Shown: positions 56,897 through 64,000 of the stretch, piece after piece
Layout: each line of letters opens with the position of its first letter
Position numbering within the stretch: the stretch's first letter is position 1
Origin: Clostridiales bacterium
Lineage (GTDB): Bacteria > Bacillota > Clostridia > Oscillospirales > Oscillospiraceae
DNA: 64,000 bases
Assembly (NCBI GenBank): GCA_004558115.1
Contig: SFDT01000005.1
Location: 3,019 to 67,018 of the forward strand
Direction: 5' to 3'
Position numbers and translations under genes: made by a program
The notes under the pieces: model-generated
The model's input: only the letters and a program-made list of their open reading frames with translations
What the model was told of the DNA's origin: nothing
The model's database searches: none

Positions 56897-57707
56897 AACA
56901 GGAAAACTCTGGGTGCTGGCGGACAACAACACCCTCATTGACCGCTATTTTTTGGGGGAACCGGCCGCCAGCTATTACCTGGAGCTGGACGGCCTGCGCA
57001 TCCTGCTGGACACCGGCTATTCCGACGTCTTCCTGCGAAACGCGGAAAAGCTGGGCATCGACCTGGGCCAACTGACCCACATCGTCCTCTCCCACGGCCA
57101 CAACGACCACACCAACGGCCTCGCCCTCCTGGCGGAGCGGTTCGATTTATCCGGTGTCCGCCTCATTGCCCACCCCCGTTGCCTGCTGCCCAGGTGGTAC
57201 GGCGAGGAGTATATTGGCCCGCCGGAGGGCGGCGCCGTTCCCGCCGCCTGCGACTACCGTCCCAGCGGGGAGCCGGTCTGGCTGTCGGAACGCTGTGTGT
57301 TCCTGGGGGAGATCCCCGCCGTCCACGATTTTGAGCAGCGGCGCCCCCTGGGCCGTGTCCTGCTGGATGGGGAAGAACAGCCTGACCTGTTGACGGATGA
57401 CACCGCCCTGGCCTGCAAGACCCCGGCTGGCCTGTTCATTGTCACCGGCTGTTCCCACAGCGGTATCTGCAACATCGTCTCCCGTGCCCAGGCGGTCTGC
57501 GGCGAAACGCGCATCGCCGGTATTCTGGGCGGCTTTCATTTGCCCAAGGCCAACAGCCGGGTGCAAAAAACGGCGGAATTTCTCGCCGCTCTGCATCCCC
57601 GCGTTCTCTATCCCTGCCACTGTGTTTCCCTGGCCGCCAAGCTGGAGCTGGCAAAGGTCCTGCCTGTTCAGGAGACCGGCAGCGGCATGTGCATCGAACT
57701 CTCATAA
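56889..57707 (+). CDS. MBL-fold metallo-hydrolase
   Basis: A 272-residue metallo-beta-lactamase-fold enzyme. The metal ligands are in S-H-G-H-N-D-H (about residue 64), G-C-S-H-S-G (about 181) and the later G-G-F-H-L and P-C-H-C-V. The fold variant with D-T-G-Y-S-D-V-F resembles the group that includes the archaeal pterin cyclohydrolase-like MptA partners, but the substrate is unknown. ATG 56889 lies inside the preceding small gene, so cdd, the 80-residue gene and this one form one unit. Confidence 0.85.
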   Translation: MPETGKLWVLADNNTLIDRYFLGEPAASYYLELDGLRILLDTGYSDVFLRNAEKLGIDLGQLTHIVLSHGHNDHTNGLALLAERFDLSGVRLIAHPRCLLPRWYGEEYIGPPEGGAVPAACDYRPSGEPVWLSERCVFLGEIPAVHDFEQRRPLGRVLLDGEEQPDLLTDDTALACKTPAGLFIVTGCSHSGICNIVSRAQAVCGETRIAGILGGFHLPKANSRVQKTAEFLAALHPRVLYPCHCVSLAAKLELAKVLPVQETGSGMCIELS

Positions 57708-57745
57708 AAAGCAGCGCCGGAACTTTCGTTCCGGCGCTGCTTTTT
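57706..57745. terminator. Bidirectional terminator
   Basis: A perfect 18-bp stem (AAAAAGCAGCGCCGGAAC, loop TTTC), flanked by A and T runs, between the MBL gene and the converging DUF2156-GNAT gene. Confidence 0.92.
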
Positions 57746-59147
57746 ACACCAGTTTTTCAAAATAGTAGAACGTCTCGTCCTCGCCGTTTTTCCGCATACA
57801 GGAGGAGAGCATTTTGTAAGACGCCTGGTTCTCCTTGAAGCACTTTGCCACCACCTTAGAAAGGTGTACCTTATACAGCGCCCAGTCCGCCACGGCGGCA
57901 AACGCCTCCGTGCCATAGCCCTTCCCGGCGTAGTCCCTGTCAATGCGGCAGCCCAGCTCCGCGCCGCCCCGGCAGTCGAAGCGGTAGAGCACCGCCTCGC
58001 CGATGAGCTTTCCGTCCAGCCGGATGGCAAAGTTGGCCGCCAAGCGGTTTTCAAAGTCCCGCCGGGCCACCTCGAAAAAGCTCCGCTCCTCCACAGGCCC
58101 GCCCAGGCCGGCCACATCGTCGTATCCCCACCAGCGGTTGCGGTCCCCGTCCAGCACCAGGGCGTTGTAGGCGGGGATGTCCGCCTCCGTCAGCGCCGAG
58201 AGCGTCAGCCGCGCCGTCTTCAGCTCCGGAATGGCGCTGACATGGGACAGCAGCTCATTCTGCGGCTCAAAGCGGTACTTGGGCGCCAGCTTGGCGGGGC
58301 CGTATTGCAGCTTGGAGGTCCGCAGGCCCTTATCCGCCGCGTCATCCTCCCGGTTCAGCCACTGGCAGTCGCCGCCGAAGGCGTCGGCGAAAGCCTGCAC
58401 CAGGGTGGGGTACACGCCGGTATAGGAATACAGGGCCTTTTCAATGTGGATGATGAGGGTGTCGCCGCACCGCTCCGCCAGGGACAGGGCAATGAGCTTT
58501 TCCCCGTCGAACATGCCGCCGGCCACGAACCAGTTCTTGTCCACCATGCGAAGCATCTTCTTAGCCAGCTCCAGCTCGTCCCGGGCCTTGGCATTGTTCC
58601 CCTTGGGGAACTCCGCCTCGTAGTCCCGCCAGAATGCGTCAATGATGTCCCGGTCCTCCGCTGTCAGGGGACGGAAGCTGGCCTCCGGCCACTTGGAGCG
58701 GAACTTATTGATGTGGTTGCGCTGGCCGGAATACCGGCGTCCGGAAAAGAACTGCAAGTCCTCCCGGTAATACACGTAGTCCCGCCAGGTCCGCACGTCG
58801 CTGACCCGCACATACGGATAGCGGGACAGCAGCCGGGCCGCCTTGCACTCCGGCACCACGGAGATCACCGGAGGAATGCCCTGCTCCAGGCAGTAGGACT
58901 CGATCTCCGTCAGGGCCTGGTCCTCATCGCCCTCCGGGCCGGGCACCGGATAGTCGAATACCACCTGGCCGTTAATGTTGTTGCGCACCACCAGGCAGCC
59001 CGCTGTCTCCGTCCAGGTGGGATGGAGCGTGTTTCGCCACATGAGCTTCGTGCCCACGGAATACTCGCAAAGGCCGTAATCGCAGCCCTTATAATAGCGC
59101 CGCAGCTTCGGTCCGTCCTGTTTTTTCACTGATTTGAACTGTAACAT
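57744..59147 (-). CDS. DUF2156-GNAT fusion protein
   Basis: A 467-residue protein in two parts. Residues 1 to about 295 match the DUF2156 / phosphatidylglycerol lysyltransferase C-terminal type (Y-S-G-Q-R-N-H-I-N-K-F, L-S-L-A-E-R, I-H-I-E-K-A-L-Y, N-R-E-D-D). Residues about 305-467 are a GNAT acetyltransferase of the RimJ type (T-A-R-L-T-L-S-A-L, Y-A-G-K-G-Y-G-T-E-A-F as the acetyl-CoA loop). Both halves are acyltransferase folds, so it may modify two groups on one target. The substrate is unknown. Confidence 0.8.
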   Translation of the reverse strand: MLQFKSVKKQDGPKLRRYYKGCDYGLCEYSVGTKLMWRNTLHPTWTETAGCLVVRNNINGQVVFDYPVPGPEGDEDQALTEIESYCLEQGIPPVISVVPECKAARLLSRYPYVRVSDVRTWRDYVYYREDLQFFSGRRYSGQRNHINKFRSKWPEASFRPLTAEDRDIIDAFWRDYEAEFPKGNNAKARDELELAKKMLRMVDKNWFVAGGMFDGEKLIALSLAERCGDTLIIHIEKALYSYTGVYPTLVQAFADAFGGDCQWLNREDDAADKGLRTSKLQYGPAKLAPKYRFEPQNELLSHVSAIPELKTARLTLSALTEADIPAYNALVLDGDRNRWWGYDDVAGLGGPVEERSFFEVARRDFENRLAANFAIRLDGKLIGEAVLYRFDCRGGAELGCRIDRDYAGKGYGTEAFAAVADWALYKVHLSKVVAKCFKENQASYKMLSSCMRKNGEDETFYYFEKLV

Positions 59148-59227
59148 AGTCCCTTTCCTTGTCCTTCTTTGTGAAATAATTGTCTTTTATGGAAGAACAA
59201 ATTTCCACTGTATTTCCATCTGCTCCC

Positions 59228-59256
59228 TTGACAGGGGCAGAAAAATAGCGTATGGT
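59228..59256 (+). promoter_or_regulatory. Promoter of the sodium-dependent transporter gene
   Basis: TTGACA (59228-59233) and TATGGT (59251-59256), spacer 17 nt. Confidence 0.75.
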
Positions 59257-59311
59257 ATATGAGTAATTTGAATGAGGGGTATTCAAAAATCTACTGTGAG
59301 AGAGGGATATT

Positions 59312-60856
59312 ATGAGTAATGAGAGAGGATCCTGGGGCAGCAATATCGGTTTTTTGCTGGCTGCCATCGGCTCCGCCGTGGGCCTTGGCAACATTTGGGG
59401 CTTTCCCTACAAAATGGGGAAGTCCGGCGGCTTCACCTTTTTGCTGGTCTACCTGCTGCTGGCCGTTTTCGTGGGCTTCAGCATCATGATGGCGGAGCTG
59501 GCCATGGGACGCAGGACCGGCAAGGGCACCATCGGTACATACCACACCCTGTCCAGCCGTTTCAAATGGGTGGGCTGGCTGGCGGTGTTCGCCCCCTTTG
59601 TCATCATGAGCTTTTACTCCGTTCTGGGCGGTTACTGCATTGAGTACATGTCCTTGAACCTCAGCAACCTGGCCTTTGCCGGGGCGGAAGTGAAAACCGG
59701 CTCCGACTTGTTCGGCTCCATGCTGACCAACCCCTTCGGCTGCGTCATGTTCACGCTGCTGTTCATGATCATCTGCTACCTCATCAACCGGGGCGGCATC
59801 TCCGGCGGCATTGAGAAATTCAACAATGTGGGCATGCCGGCCCTGTTCATCATGCTGGTCATCATCATTATCCGCTCTTTGACGCTGCCGGGCGCCGTGG
59901 AAGGCCTGAAATTCATGTTCGTCCCCGGCTACGCCGTGGAGGCTGGCTTCATTGAGGAGGCGCCCAGCATCGGCTCCGTCATGGCCACCGCCGGCGGCCA
60001 GATGTTCTTCTCCCTGTCCCTGGCCATGGGCGTTATGATCACTTACGGCTCCTATCTGGACAAGAAAGAGAACCTGGTGAAAAACTCCGCCGTCATCGTG
60101 GTGGCGGATACCGTCGTGGCACTGATGGCCGGCCTTGCCGTCATCCCCGCCGCCGTGGCTACCTACGGCCCCAGCGCCGCCCTCAGCGGCCCCAAGCTGC
60201 TGTTCATCACCTTGCAGGATGTGTTCCAGTCCATGGGCACCGTGGGTCCCCTGTTCGGCGTCATTTTCTATCTGCTGGTGCTGGTGGCGGCTATTTCCTC
60301 CGCCATCTCCCTCATTGAGGTGGTGGTCACGTTCTTCCTGGACCGGGCCGCCGCCAAGGGCAAGCCGGGCAACCGGCCCCGGGTGGTGCTGCTGGTGTGC
60401 CTGGCCATCATGGCGGAGGCCACCATTGTGGCCGTGGATGGTCTGGGTGAAAATGTCCTGAACATCTGGGTGCCCTTTCGGAACACCCTGGGCGTGGTGG
60501 GCAGCTTCAACGACTGCTGGCTGGACTTCATGGACTGCCTGTCCGAAGGCCTTGCCATGCCTTTGGGCGCCCTGCTGATGAGCATTATGGTGGGCTGGGA
60601 GATCGGCGCCAAGACCGTGCTGGATGAGATCCATCAGGGCAGCTCCGTCAAGTGGGTCGACGCTTTCCTGACCTTCTGCCTCATGTTCGTGGTGCCTCTG
60701 GCCATGGCCTTTATCCTGGGCGGCCAGATCGGCGACTACTTCTCCACCGCCGAGCGTTCCATGTACGGCGTGGGCTACGGCATCGGCGCCCTCGTGGTGG
60801 TGGTAGCCTGGATCGTGGCCTTTACCTCCCCCAAGCGGAAAGCGCGGTCCCGCTGA
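59312..60856 (+). CDS. Neurotransmitter:sodium symporter family transporter
   Basis: A 514-residue membrane protein with about 12 segments of the NSS/SNF family. The first helix has the sodium-site sequence G-S-A-V-G-L-G-N-I-W-G-F-P-Y, the strongest family mark, and helix 6 has S-L-S-L-A-M-G-V-M-I-T-Y-G-S-Y. It imports an amino acid or amine with sodium, like LeuT, MhsT or TnaT. It stands alone between a promoter and a strong terminator. Confidence 0.93.
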   Translation: MSNERGSWGSNIGFLLAAIGSAVGLGNIWGFPYKMGKSGGFTFLLVYLLLAVFVGFSIMMAELAMGRRTGKGTIGTYHTLSSRFKWVGWLAVFAPFVIMSFYSVLGGYCIEYMSLNLSNLAFAGAEVKTGSDLFGSMLTNPFGCVMFTLLFMIICYLINRGGISGGIEKFNNVGMPALFIMLVIIIIRSLTLPGAVEGLKFMFVPGYAVEAGFIEEAPSIGSVMATAGGQMFFSLSLAMGVMITYGSYLDKKENLVKNSAVIVVADTVVALMAGLAVIPAAVATYGPSAALSGPKLLFITLQDVFQSMGTVGPLFGVIFYLLVLVAAISSAISLIEVVVTFFLDRAAAKGKPGNRPRVVLLVCLAIMAEATIVAVDGLGENVLNIWVPFRNTLGVVGSFNDCWLDFMDCLSEGLAMPLGALLMSIMVGWEIGAKTVLDEIHQGSSVKWVDAFLTFCLMFVVPLAMAFILGGQIGDYFSTAERSMYGVGYGIGALVVVVAWIVAFTSPKRKARSR

Positions 60857-60896
60857 TAGTATACCGCGAAAAATCGATCACCGCCGTCGTTTTCGC

Positions 60897-60936
60897 AACA
60901 GGAAGCAAAGTCCATGGACTTTGCTTCCTGTTTTGA
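60897..60936 (+). terminator. Terminator of the sodium-dependent transporter gene
   Basis: A perfect 17-bp stem (AACAGGAAGCAAAGTCC) with a 2-nt loop, followed by TTTTG. Confidence 0.88.
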
Positions 60937-61030
60937 TTCTATTCCGGCGGTCATTTTCCCTTTAAGAAGGCTTTTCCCCGGAAGCCGATACCTACTATAT
61001 CAAATTCCCAGAAAATTGCAAGGAATTTCC

Positions 61031-61060
61031 TTGACAAACCGCTTTCCGCCCTGCTTTACT
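61031..61060 (+). promoter_or_regulatory. Promoter of the acetyltransferase gene
   Basis: TTGACA (61031-61036) and TTTACT (61055-61060), spacer 18 nt. Confidence 0.6.
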
Positions 61061-61097
61061 GAATAAAACGCCATTCTGCCCTCAAAGGAGGCTTTTT

Positions 61098-61709
61098 ATG
61101 ACCGAGTTGGAAAACATGCTGTCCGGCCGCCTGTATCTGGCGGGGGACGCGGCGCTTTCCGCCGCCCGCCTGCGGGCCCAGACCCTGTGCCGCCGCTATA
61201 ACGACACCTTCCCAGGCCAGCTGGAGCAGCGGCGGGATATCCTGCGCCAGCTGCTGGGCGCCGTGGGGGATGAGTGCTGCATTGAGCCCACCTTCCGCTG
61301 TGACTATGGCAGTCAAATCACCATCGGCGACTGTTTTTATGCCAATTACGACTGCATCTTTTTGGATGTGGCCCCCATCACCATCGGCAGCCATGTGCTG
61401 CTGGGCCCCCGGGTGTGCCTGTACACCGCCGGCCACCCCACCGCGGCGGAGGTCCGGGACACCGGTCTGGAGTTCGGCAGTCCCATCACCATCGGAGACA
61501 GCGTCTGGCTGGGCGGAAACACCGTGGTGTGCCCCGGCGTGCGCATCGGCAGCGGCTCCGTCATTGCGGCCGGGTCCGTGTTGACCCGGGACGTGCCGCC
61601 CGGTGTCATTGCCGGCGGCAATCCCTGCCGGGTGCTGCGCCCCATCACCGACGCGGACCGGGCCAAATGGGAAGCGCAGCGGCGGGAGCACGACGCCCCG
61701 CGTCCGTAA
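61098..61709 (+). CDS. Maltose/galactoside O-acetyltransferase family protein
   Basis: A 203-residue hexapeptide-repeat acetyltransferase. The N-terminal Mac domain (M-L-S-G-R-L-Y) is followed by left-handed beta-helix coils (I-T-I-G-D, I-T-I-G-S, I-T-I-G-D-S-V-W-L-G-G). The catalytic His lies in A-G-H-P-T. It transfers acetyl from acetyl-CoA to a sugar; the physiological acceptor is uncertain. AAAGGAGG precedes the ATG. Confidence 0.92.
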   Translation: MTELENMLSGRLYLAGDAALSAARLRAQTLCRRYNDTFPGQLEQRRDILRQLLGAVGDECCIEPTFRCDYGSQITIGDCFYANYDCIFLDVAPITIGSHVLLGPRVCLYTAGHPTAAEVRDTGLEFGSPITIGDSVWLGGNTVVCPGVRIGSGSVIAAGSVLTRDVPPGVIAGGNPCRVLRPITDADRAKWEAQRREHDAPRP

Positions 61710-61719
61710 GGAGAGAAAA

Positions 61720-61750
61720 CGTCCCCAGCCTATGGCCGGGGACGCTTTTG
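61720..61750. terminator. Bidirectional terminator
   Basis: An 11-pair stem (CGTCCCC, one mismatch, then GCC/GGC; loop TAT) between the acetyltransferase gene and the converging mreB, with T-rich flanks both ways. Confidence 0.8.
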
Positions 61751-61766
61751 CGTTTTTTCAGGTTGC

Positions 61767-62792
61767 TCAGTTCATCTGCCGGCGGCGGCTGAGGTTCATG
61801 GTGCCGTCCTGCATGTTGTTCAGGGAGTCCAGGCTCTTGCCGGTGCCGATGGCAACGCAGGAGATGGCGTCCTCGGCGATGACGGTGTGGATGCCGGTGC
61901 GGGCGGTGACCAGCTTATCAAAGCCGGAGACCAGGCTGCCGCCGCCGGTCATGACGATGCCGTTGGTGGAGATGTCCGCTACCAGCTCGGGGGGCGTGCG
62001 CTCCAGCACGGAGTGGATGGCCTCCATGATGCGCTCCACAGGCTCCTCGAAAGCGTCCATCATCTCCACGGAGCTGACGGTGACCACACGGGGCAGGCCG
62101 GTGAGCAGGCAGCGGCCCTTCACGTCCATGGTCTCCTCTTCCTCCTTGGGGAACACGCAGCCGATCTGCTTTTTCATCTCCTCGGCGGTGCGCTCGCCCA
62201 CCAGCAGGTTGTGCTTGCGGCGCATATACTTCACCACGGCCTCGTTCAGCTGGTCACCGGCGATCTTGATGGAAGCGGACTCCACCACGCCGCTGAGGGA
62301 GATGACGGCGATGTCGGCGGTGCCGCCGCCGATGTCCACCACCATGTGGCCGTCAGGCTGGGTGATGTCGATGCCGGCGCCGATGGCAGCGGCCACAGGC
62401 TCCTCGATAAGGTACACCTTCCGGGCGCCAGCCTGGATGCCGGCGTCGATGACGGCACGCTCCTCGACCTCCGTAATGCCGGAGGGCACGCAGATGATGA
62501 CCCGGGGCTTGAACAGGGAGACACCCGCCACCTTATGGATGAACTCCTTCAGCATCCGCTCCGTCATGTCGTAGTCGGAGATGACGCCCTCCCGCAGGGG
62601 ACGAATGGCGATGATGTTGCCGGGGGTGCGGCCCAGCATGGCCTGGGCCTCGGCGCCCACTTTCAGCAGCTTTCCGGTGTTTTTGTCCAGTGCCACCACG
62701 GAGGGCTCGTTCAGCACGATGCCCTTGCCCTTTACATATACCAAAACGGATGCGGTACCCAGATCGATACCGATGTCTTTTGCCATAGACAT
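61767..62792 (-). CDS. mreB: Rod-shape-determining protein MreB family
   Basis: A 341-residue bacterial actin. Nucleotide-site motifs are G-I-D-L-G-T-A-S-V-L-V-Y at the start, V-V-D-I-G-G-G-T-A-D-I (about residue 155) and M-T-G-G-G-S-L-V-S-G. It polymerises along the membrane to guide cell-wall growth. It is not next to mreC or mreD, so it may be Mbl- or MreBH-like. The ATG at 62792 has GAGGTGG 6 nt upstream. Confidence 0.93.
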   Translation of the reverse strand: MSMAKDIGIDLGTASVLVYVKGKGIVLNEPSVVALDKNTGKLLKVGAEAQAMLGRTPGNIIAIRPLREGVISDYDMTERMLKEFIHKVAGVSLFKPRVIICVPSGITEVEERAVIDAGIQAGARKVYLIEEPVAAAIGAGIDITQPDGHMVVDIGGGTADIAVISLSGVVESASIKIAGDQLNEAVVKYMRRKHNLLVGERTAEEMKKQIGCVFPKEEEETMDVKGRCLLTGLPRVVTVSSVEMMDAFEEPVERIMEAIHSVLERTPPELVADISTNGIVMTGGGSLVSGFDKLVTARTGIHTVIAEDAISCVAIGTGKSLDSLNNMQDGTMNLSRRRQMN

Positions 62793-62862
62793 AGATTCCA
62801 CCTCATTTGATCTTTCTGTCGTTATTATAAGCGGTTTTTCCGCGCAAAGTCATACAGGTTAT

Positions 62863-62890
62863 ATTATAACGGCTATTTTTTCGATTGCAA
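62863..62890 (-). promoter_or_regulatory. mreB promoter
   Basis: TTGCAA (62885-62890) and TATAAT (62863-62868) on the minus strand, spacer 16 nt, just after the comFC stop codon. Confidence 0.7.
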
Positions 62891-62892
62891 CC

Positions 62893-63564
62893 CTATTTTT
62901 TGCCGGTTTTGTGAACTTTTTTCTCCCGGGTCAGCGCCACGGCAACACAGCACACGCTTTTCGCCCCGGCGTCCTTCAGCACCCGGACACACTCCGTCAA
63001 AGTGGCGCCGGTGGTGCAGATATCATCGATGAGCAAAACCCGCTTTCCCTCCGCTCCCGGCAGCGCCTCATAGACGCCCAGAACGTTGGCCCGCCGAGCG
63101 GCGGCCTCCGTCAATCCGGATTGGGCGGGGTTGTCCGCCACTTTCCGCAAAAGTGCCATCGGTTTCGTGTCCCACCGGCGGCAGGCGGACTCCGCCAGGA
63201 GCCTTGCCTGGTCATAGCCCCGCTGCCGCAGCCGCTTTTTGCTGACGGGCACCCAGGTCACCGTGTCGAACTCCCCGGAAAAGCGTTCCGCCGCGCATTG
63301 GGCCAGCAGCCCGCCCAGGGGCTCCGCCGCGGCGGAGGCACCCTGGAACTTGAAGCGCAGCAAGCCCTCCCGGGCCAGGTCCTCGTACCACAGCGGCGCG
63401 GCGCAGCGAAGGCCGCCGGGGCCTTGACGCAGTCCCTCCGCCTCCGCCGTCCAGGGCAGGGCCTTTTCGCAGGCCGGGCAGATGCCGGGGCTGTCCAGGA
63501 TTTTGCCGCAGAAGGGGCATTTGGGTGGAAAGAGGAGGTTTAAAAGGGCTTCCAGCAGCTTCAT
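62893..63564 (-). CDS. comFC: ComF-family phosphoribosyltransferase-like protein
   Basis: A 223-residue ComFC/GntX-type protein. The N-terminal zinc ribbon has C-P-F-C-G and C-P-A-C, and the PRPP-binding loop is V-L-L-I-D-D-I-C-T-T-G-A-T. V-P-V-S-K-K-R-L-R-Q-R-G-Y-D-Q-A is the typical central segment. In competent bacteria ComFC helps DNA uptake or processing. Here it is translationally coupled to an XRE regulator (4-nt ATGA overlap). Confidence 0.92.
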   Translation of the reverse strand: MKLLEALLNLLFPPKCPFCGKILDSPGICPACEKALPWTAEAEGLRQGPGGLRCAAPLWYEDLAREGLLRFKFQGASAAAEPLGGLLAQCAAERFSGEFDTVTWVPVSKKRLRQRGYDQARLLAESACRRWDTKPMALLRKVADNPAQSGLTEAAARRANVLGVYEALPGAEGKRVLLIDDICTTGATLTECVRVLKDAGAKSVCCVAVALTREKKVHKTGKK

Positions 63565-63818
63565 AGCTGTTTCCGCTTTCGAGGATACGGAATATCCTCA
63601 TCGGTTAGACCCACCAAGTAATCCACACTGACGTTATAATATTCTGCCAATTTCACCACTGCATCCAGTGGATAATTCACCACGCCGATTTCATACTGCG
63701 AATAGGTATTTTGTTTTACATTCAATATTTTTGCAACCTGTTCCTGTGTCAGGCCCCGGTCAATCCGAATGTCCCGGATGCGACCGTATTTCAAAATTTC
63801 AGTTCTCAACTGCATCAC
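63561..63818 (-). CDS. XRE-family transcriptional regulator
   Basis: An 85-residue Cro/C1-type helix-turn-helix protein. The HTH reads L-T-Q-E-Q-V-A-K-I-L-N-V-K-Q-N-T-Y-S-Q-Y-E, followed by the helical L-A-E-Y-Y-N-V-S-V-D-Y-L-V-G-L. The basic end is R-K-R-K-Q. It overlaps comFC by 4 nt and probably controls its own operon through the dyads upstream. Confidence 0.9.
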   Translation of the reverse strand: MMQLRTEILKYGRIRDIRIDRGLTQEQVAKILNVKQNTYSQYEIGVVNYPLDAVVKLAEYYNVSVDYLVGLTDEDIPYPRKRKQL

Positions 63819-63835
63819 CTGATTGCAGTATAAAA

Positions 63836-63878
63836 ATCTGAAATCAAGATATTCTTTGTTTATCTGAAATACAGATAA
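63836..63878 (-). promoter_or_regulatory. Two tandem dyads upstream of the XRE gene
   Basis: TTATCTGAAATACAGATAA (63860-63878) is a 7-5-7 palindrome; ATCTGAAATCAAGAT (63836-63850) is a second, imperfect copy with its centre 26 nt away, next to a TATACT box. They look like autoregulatory operators. Confidence 0.55.
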
Positions 63879-63914
63879 GTTTCACTGTGATAACAGTGAG
63901 TAATGCACCCCCCA

Positions 63915-64000
63915 TTTTCTCCCCGTGGAGAAAACGGGCCGTGCACGGTCCAAAAGACACGCCAGGAGGGGGATTTCGGTCTCCCCCTCCTGGACCTCCC
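63915..64000. other. Window end with hairpins and no gene seen
   Basis: Stems TTTTCTCC/GGAGAAAA (63915-63934) and CCAGGAGGGGGA/TCCCCCTCCTGG (63962-63993, 8-nt loop) occupy the last bases. No coding frame is supported from 63819 to 64000. The second stem may be a terminator of a gene outside the window. Confidence 0.4.

Overview
The window is 64 kb of GC-rich chromosome from an anaerobic, endospore-forming Firmicute. Three sporulation genes (spoIIE, spoVAD, spoVAE), the rimP-nusA-rnpM-ylxQ-infB-rbfA-nrnA-truB-ribF order, a type I glutamine synthetase next to an ANTAR regulator, a queT gene and an FprA flavodiiron protein all fit Clostridia. The GC-rich codon use suggests the Oscillospiraceae (Flavonifractor/Oscillibacter/Lawsonibacter type); this placement is inference. 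No rRNA, tRNA, CRISPR array, transposase or phage gene is visible.

Layout. 1-2.3 kb: an MMPL/RND exporter. 2.3-7.9 kb (minus): a branched-chain amino-acid ABC operon livKHMGF ending in a cytidylate-kinase-like gene; livK has a strong promoter, a terminator-like leader hairpin and a downstream attenuator, and livF apparently lacks an ATG/GTG/TTG start. 8-18 kb (minus): sugar-acid type catabolism (AEC carrier, isocitrate-lyase/PEP-mutase enzyme, HpcH aldolase, DapA-type aldolase, two-gene UxaA-type dehydratase, KdgT permease). Three of its promoters share one palindromic operator, so it looks like a local regulon. Inside it sits a two-gene unit encoding an EF-G/TetM-like GTPase fused to a Rae1/YacP-like NYN nuclease, plus a divergent signal peptidase II. 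18-22 kb: SGNH hydrolase, nucleotidyltransferase and a Zur-controlled zinc importer (zur-znuC-znuB). 22.4-30.8 kb: the transcription/translation operon. 30.8-38.3 kb: spoIIE, a dihydrouridine synthase, an ECF sigma/anti-sigma pair, queT with a probable riboswitch leader, and a membrane diguanylate cyclase.

38.5-43 kb: flavodiiron protein, then a minus operon of a zinc-ribbon protein, an NhaC antiporter and a CDF metal exporter. 43.2-54.8 kb: spoVAD and spoVAE separated by a full nitrogen-assimilation block (glnA, ANTAR regulator, gltB, gltD, and an ammonium channel fused to its own PII protein). 54.9-64 kb: polysaccharide deacetylase, cytidine deaminase operon, a DUF2156-GNAT fusion, a sodium-coupled transporter, a maltose-acetyltransferase-type enzyme, and XRE-comFC-mreB.

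The strongest candidates for new biology are the ribosome GTPase-nuclease fusion; a roughly 160-bp multi-hairpin element present twice, each time between two copies of a terminator hairpin; the shared operator of the sugar-acid genes; and nested RNA controls around glnA, amt and queT. Start codons were chosen by Shine-Dalgarno (SD) spacing and family alignment. All functional calls come from reading motifs in the sequence; no search was run.
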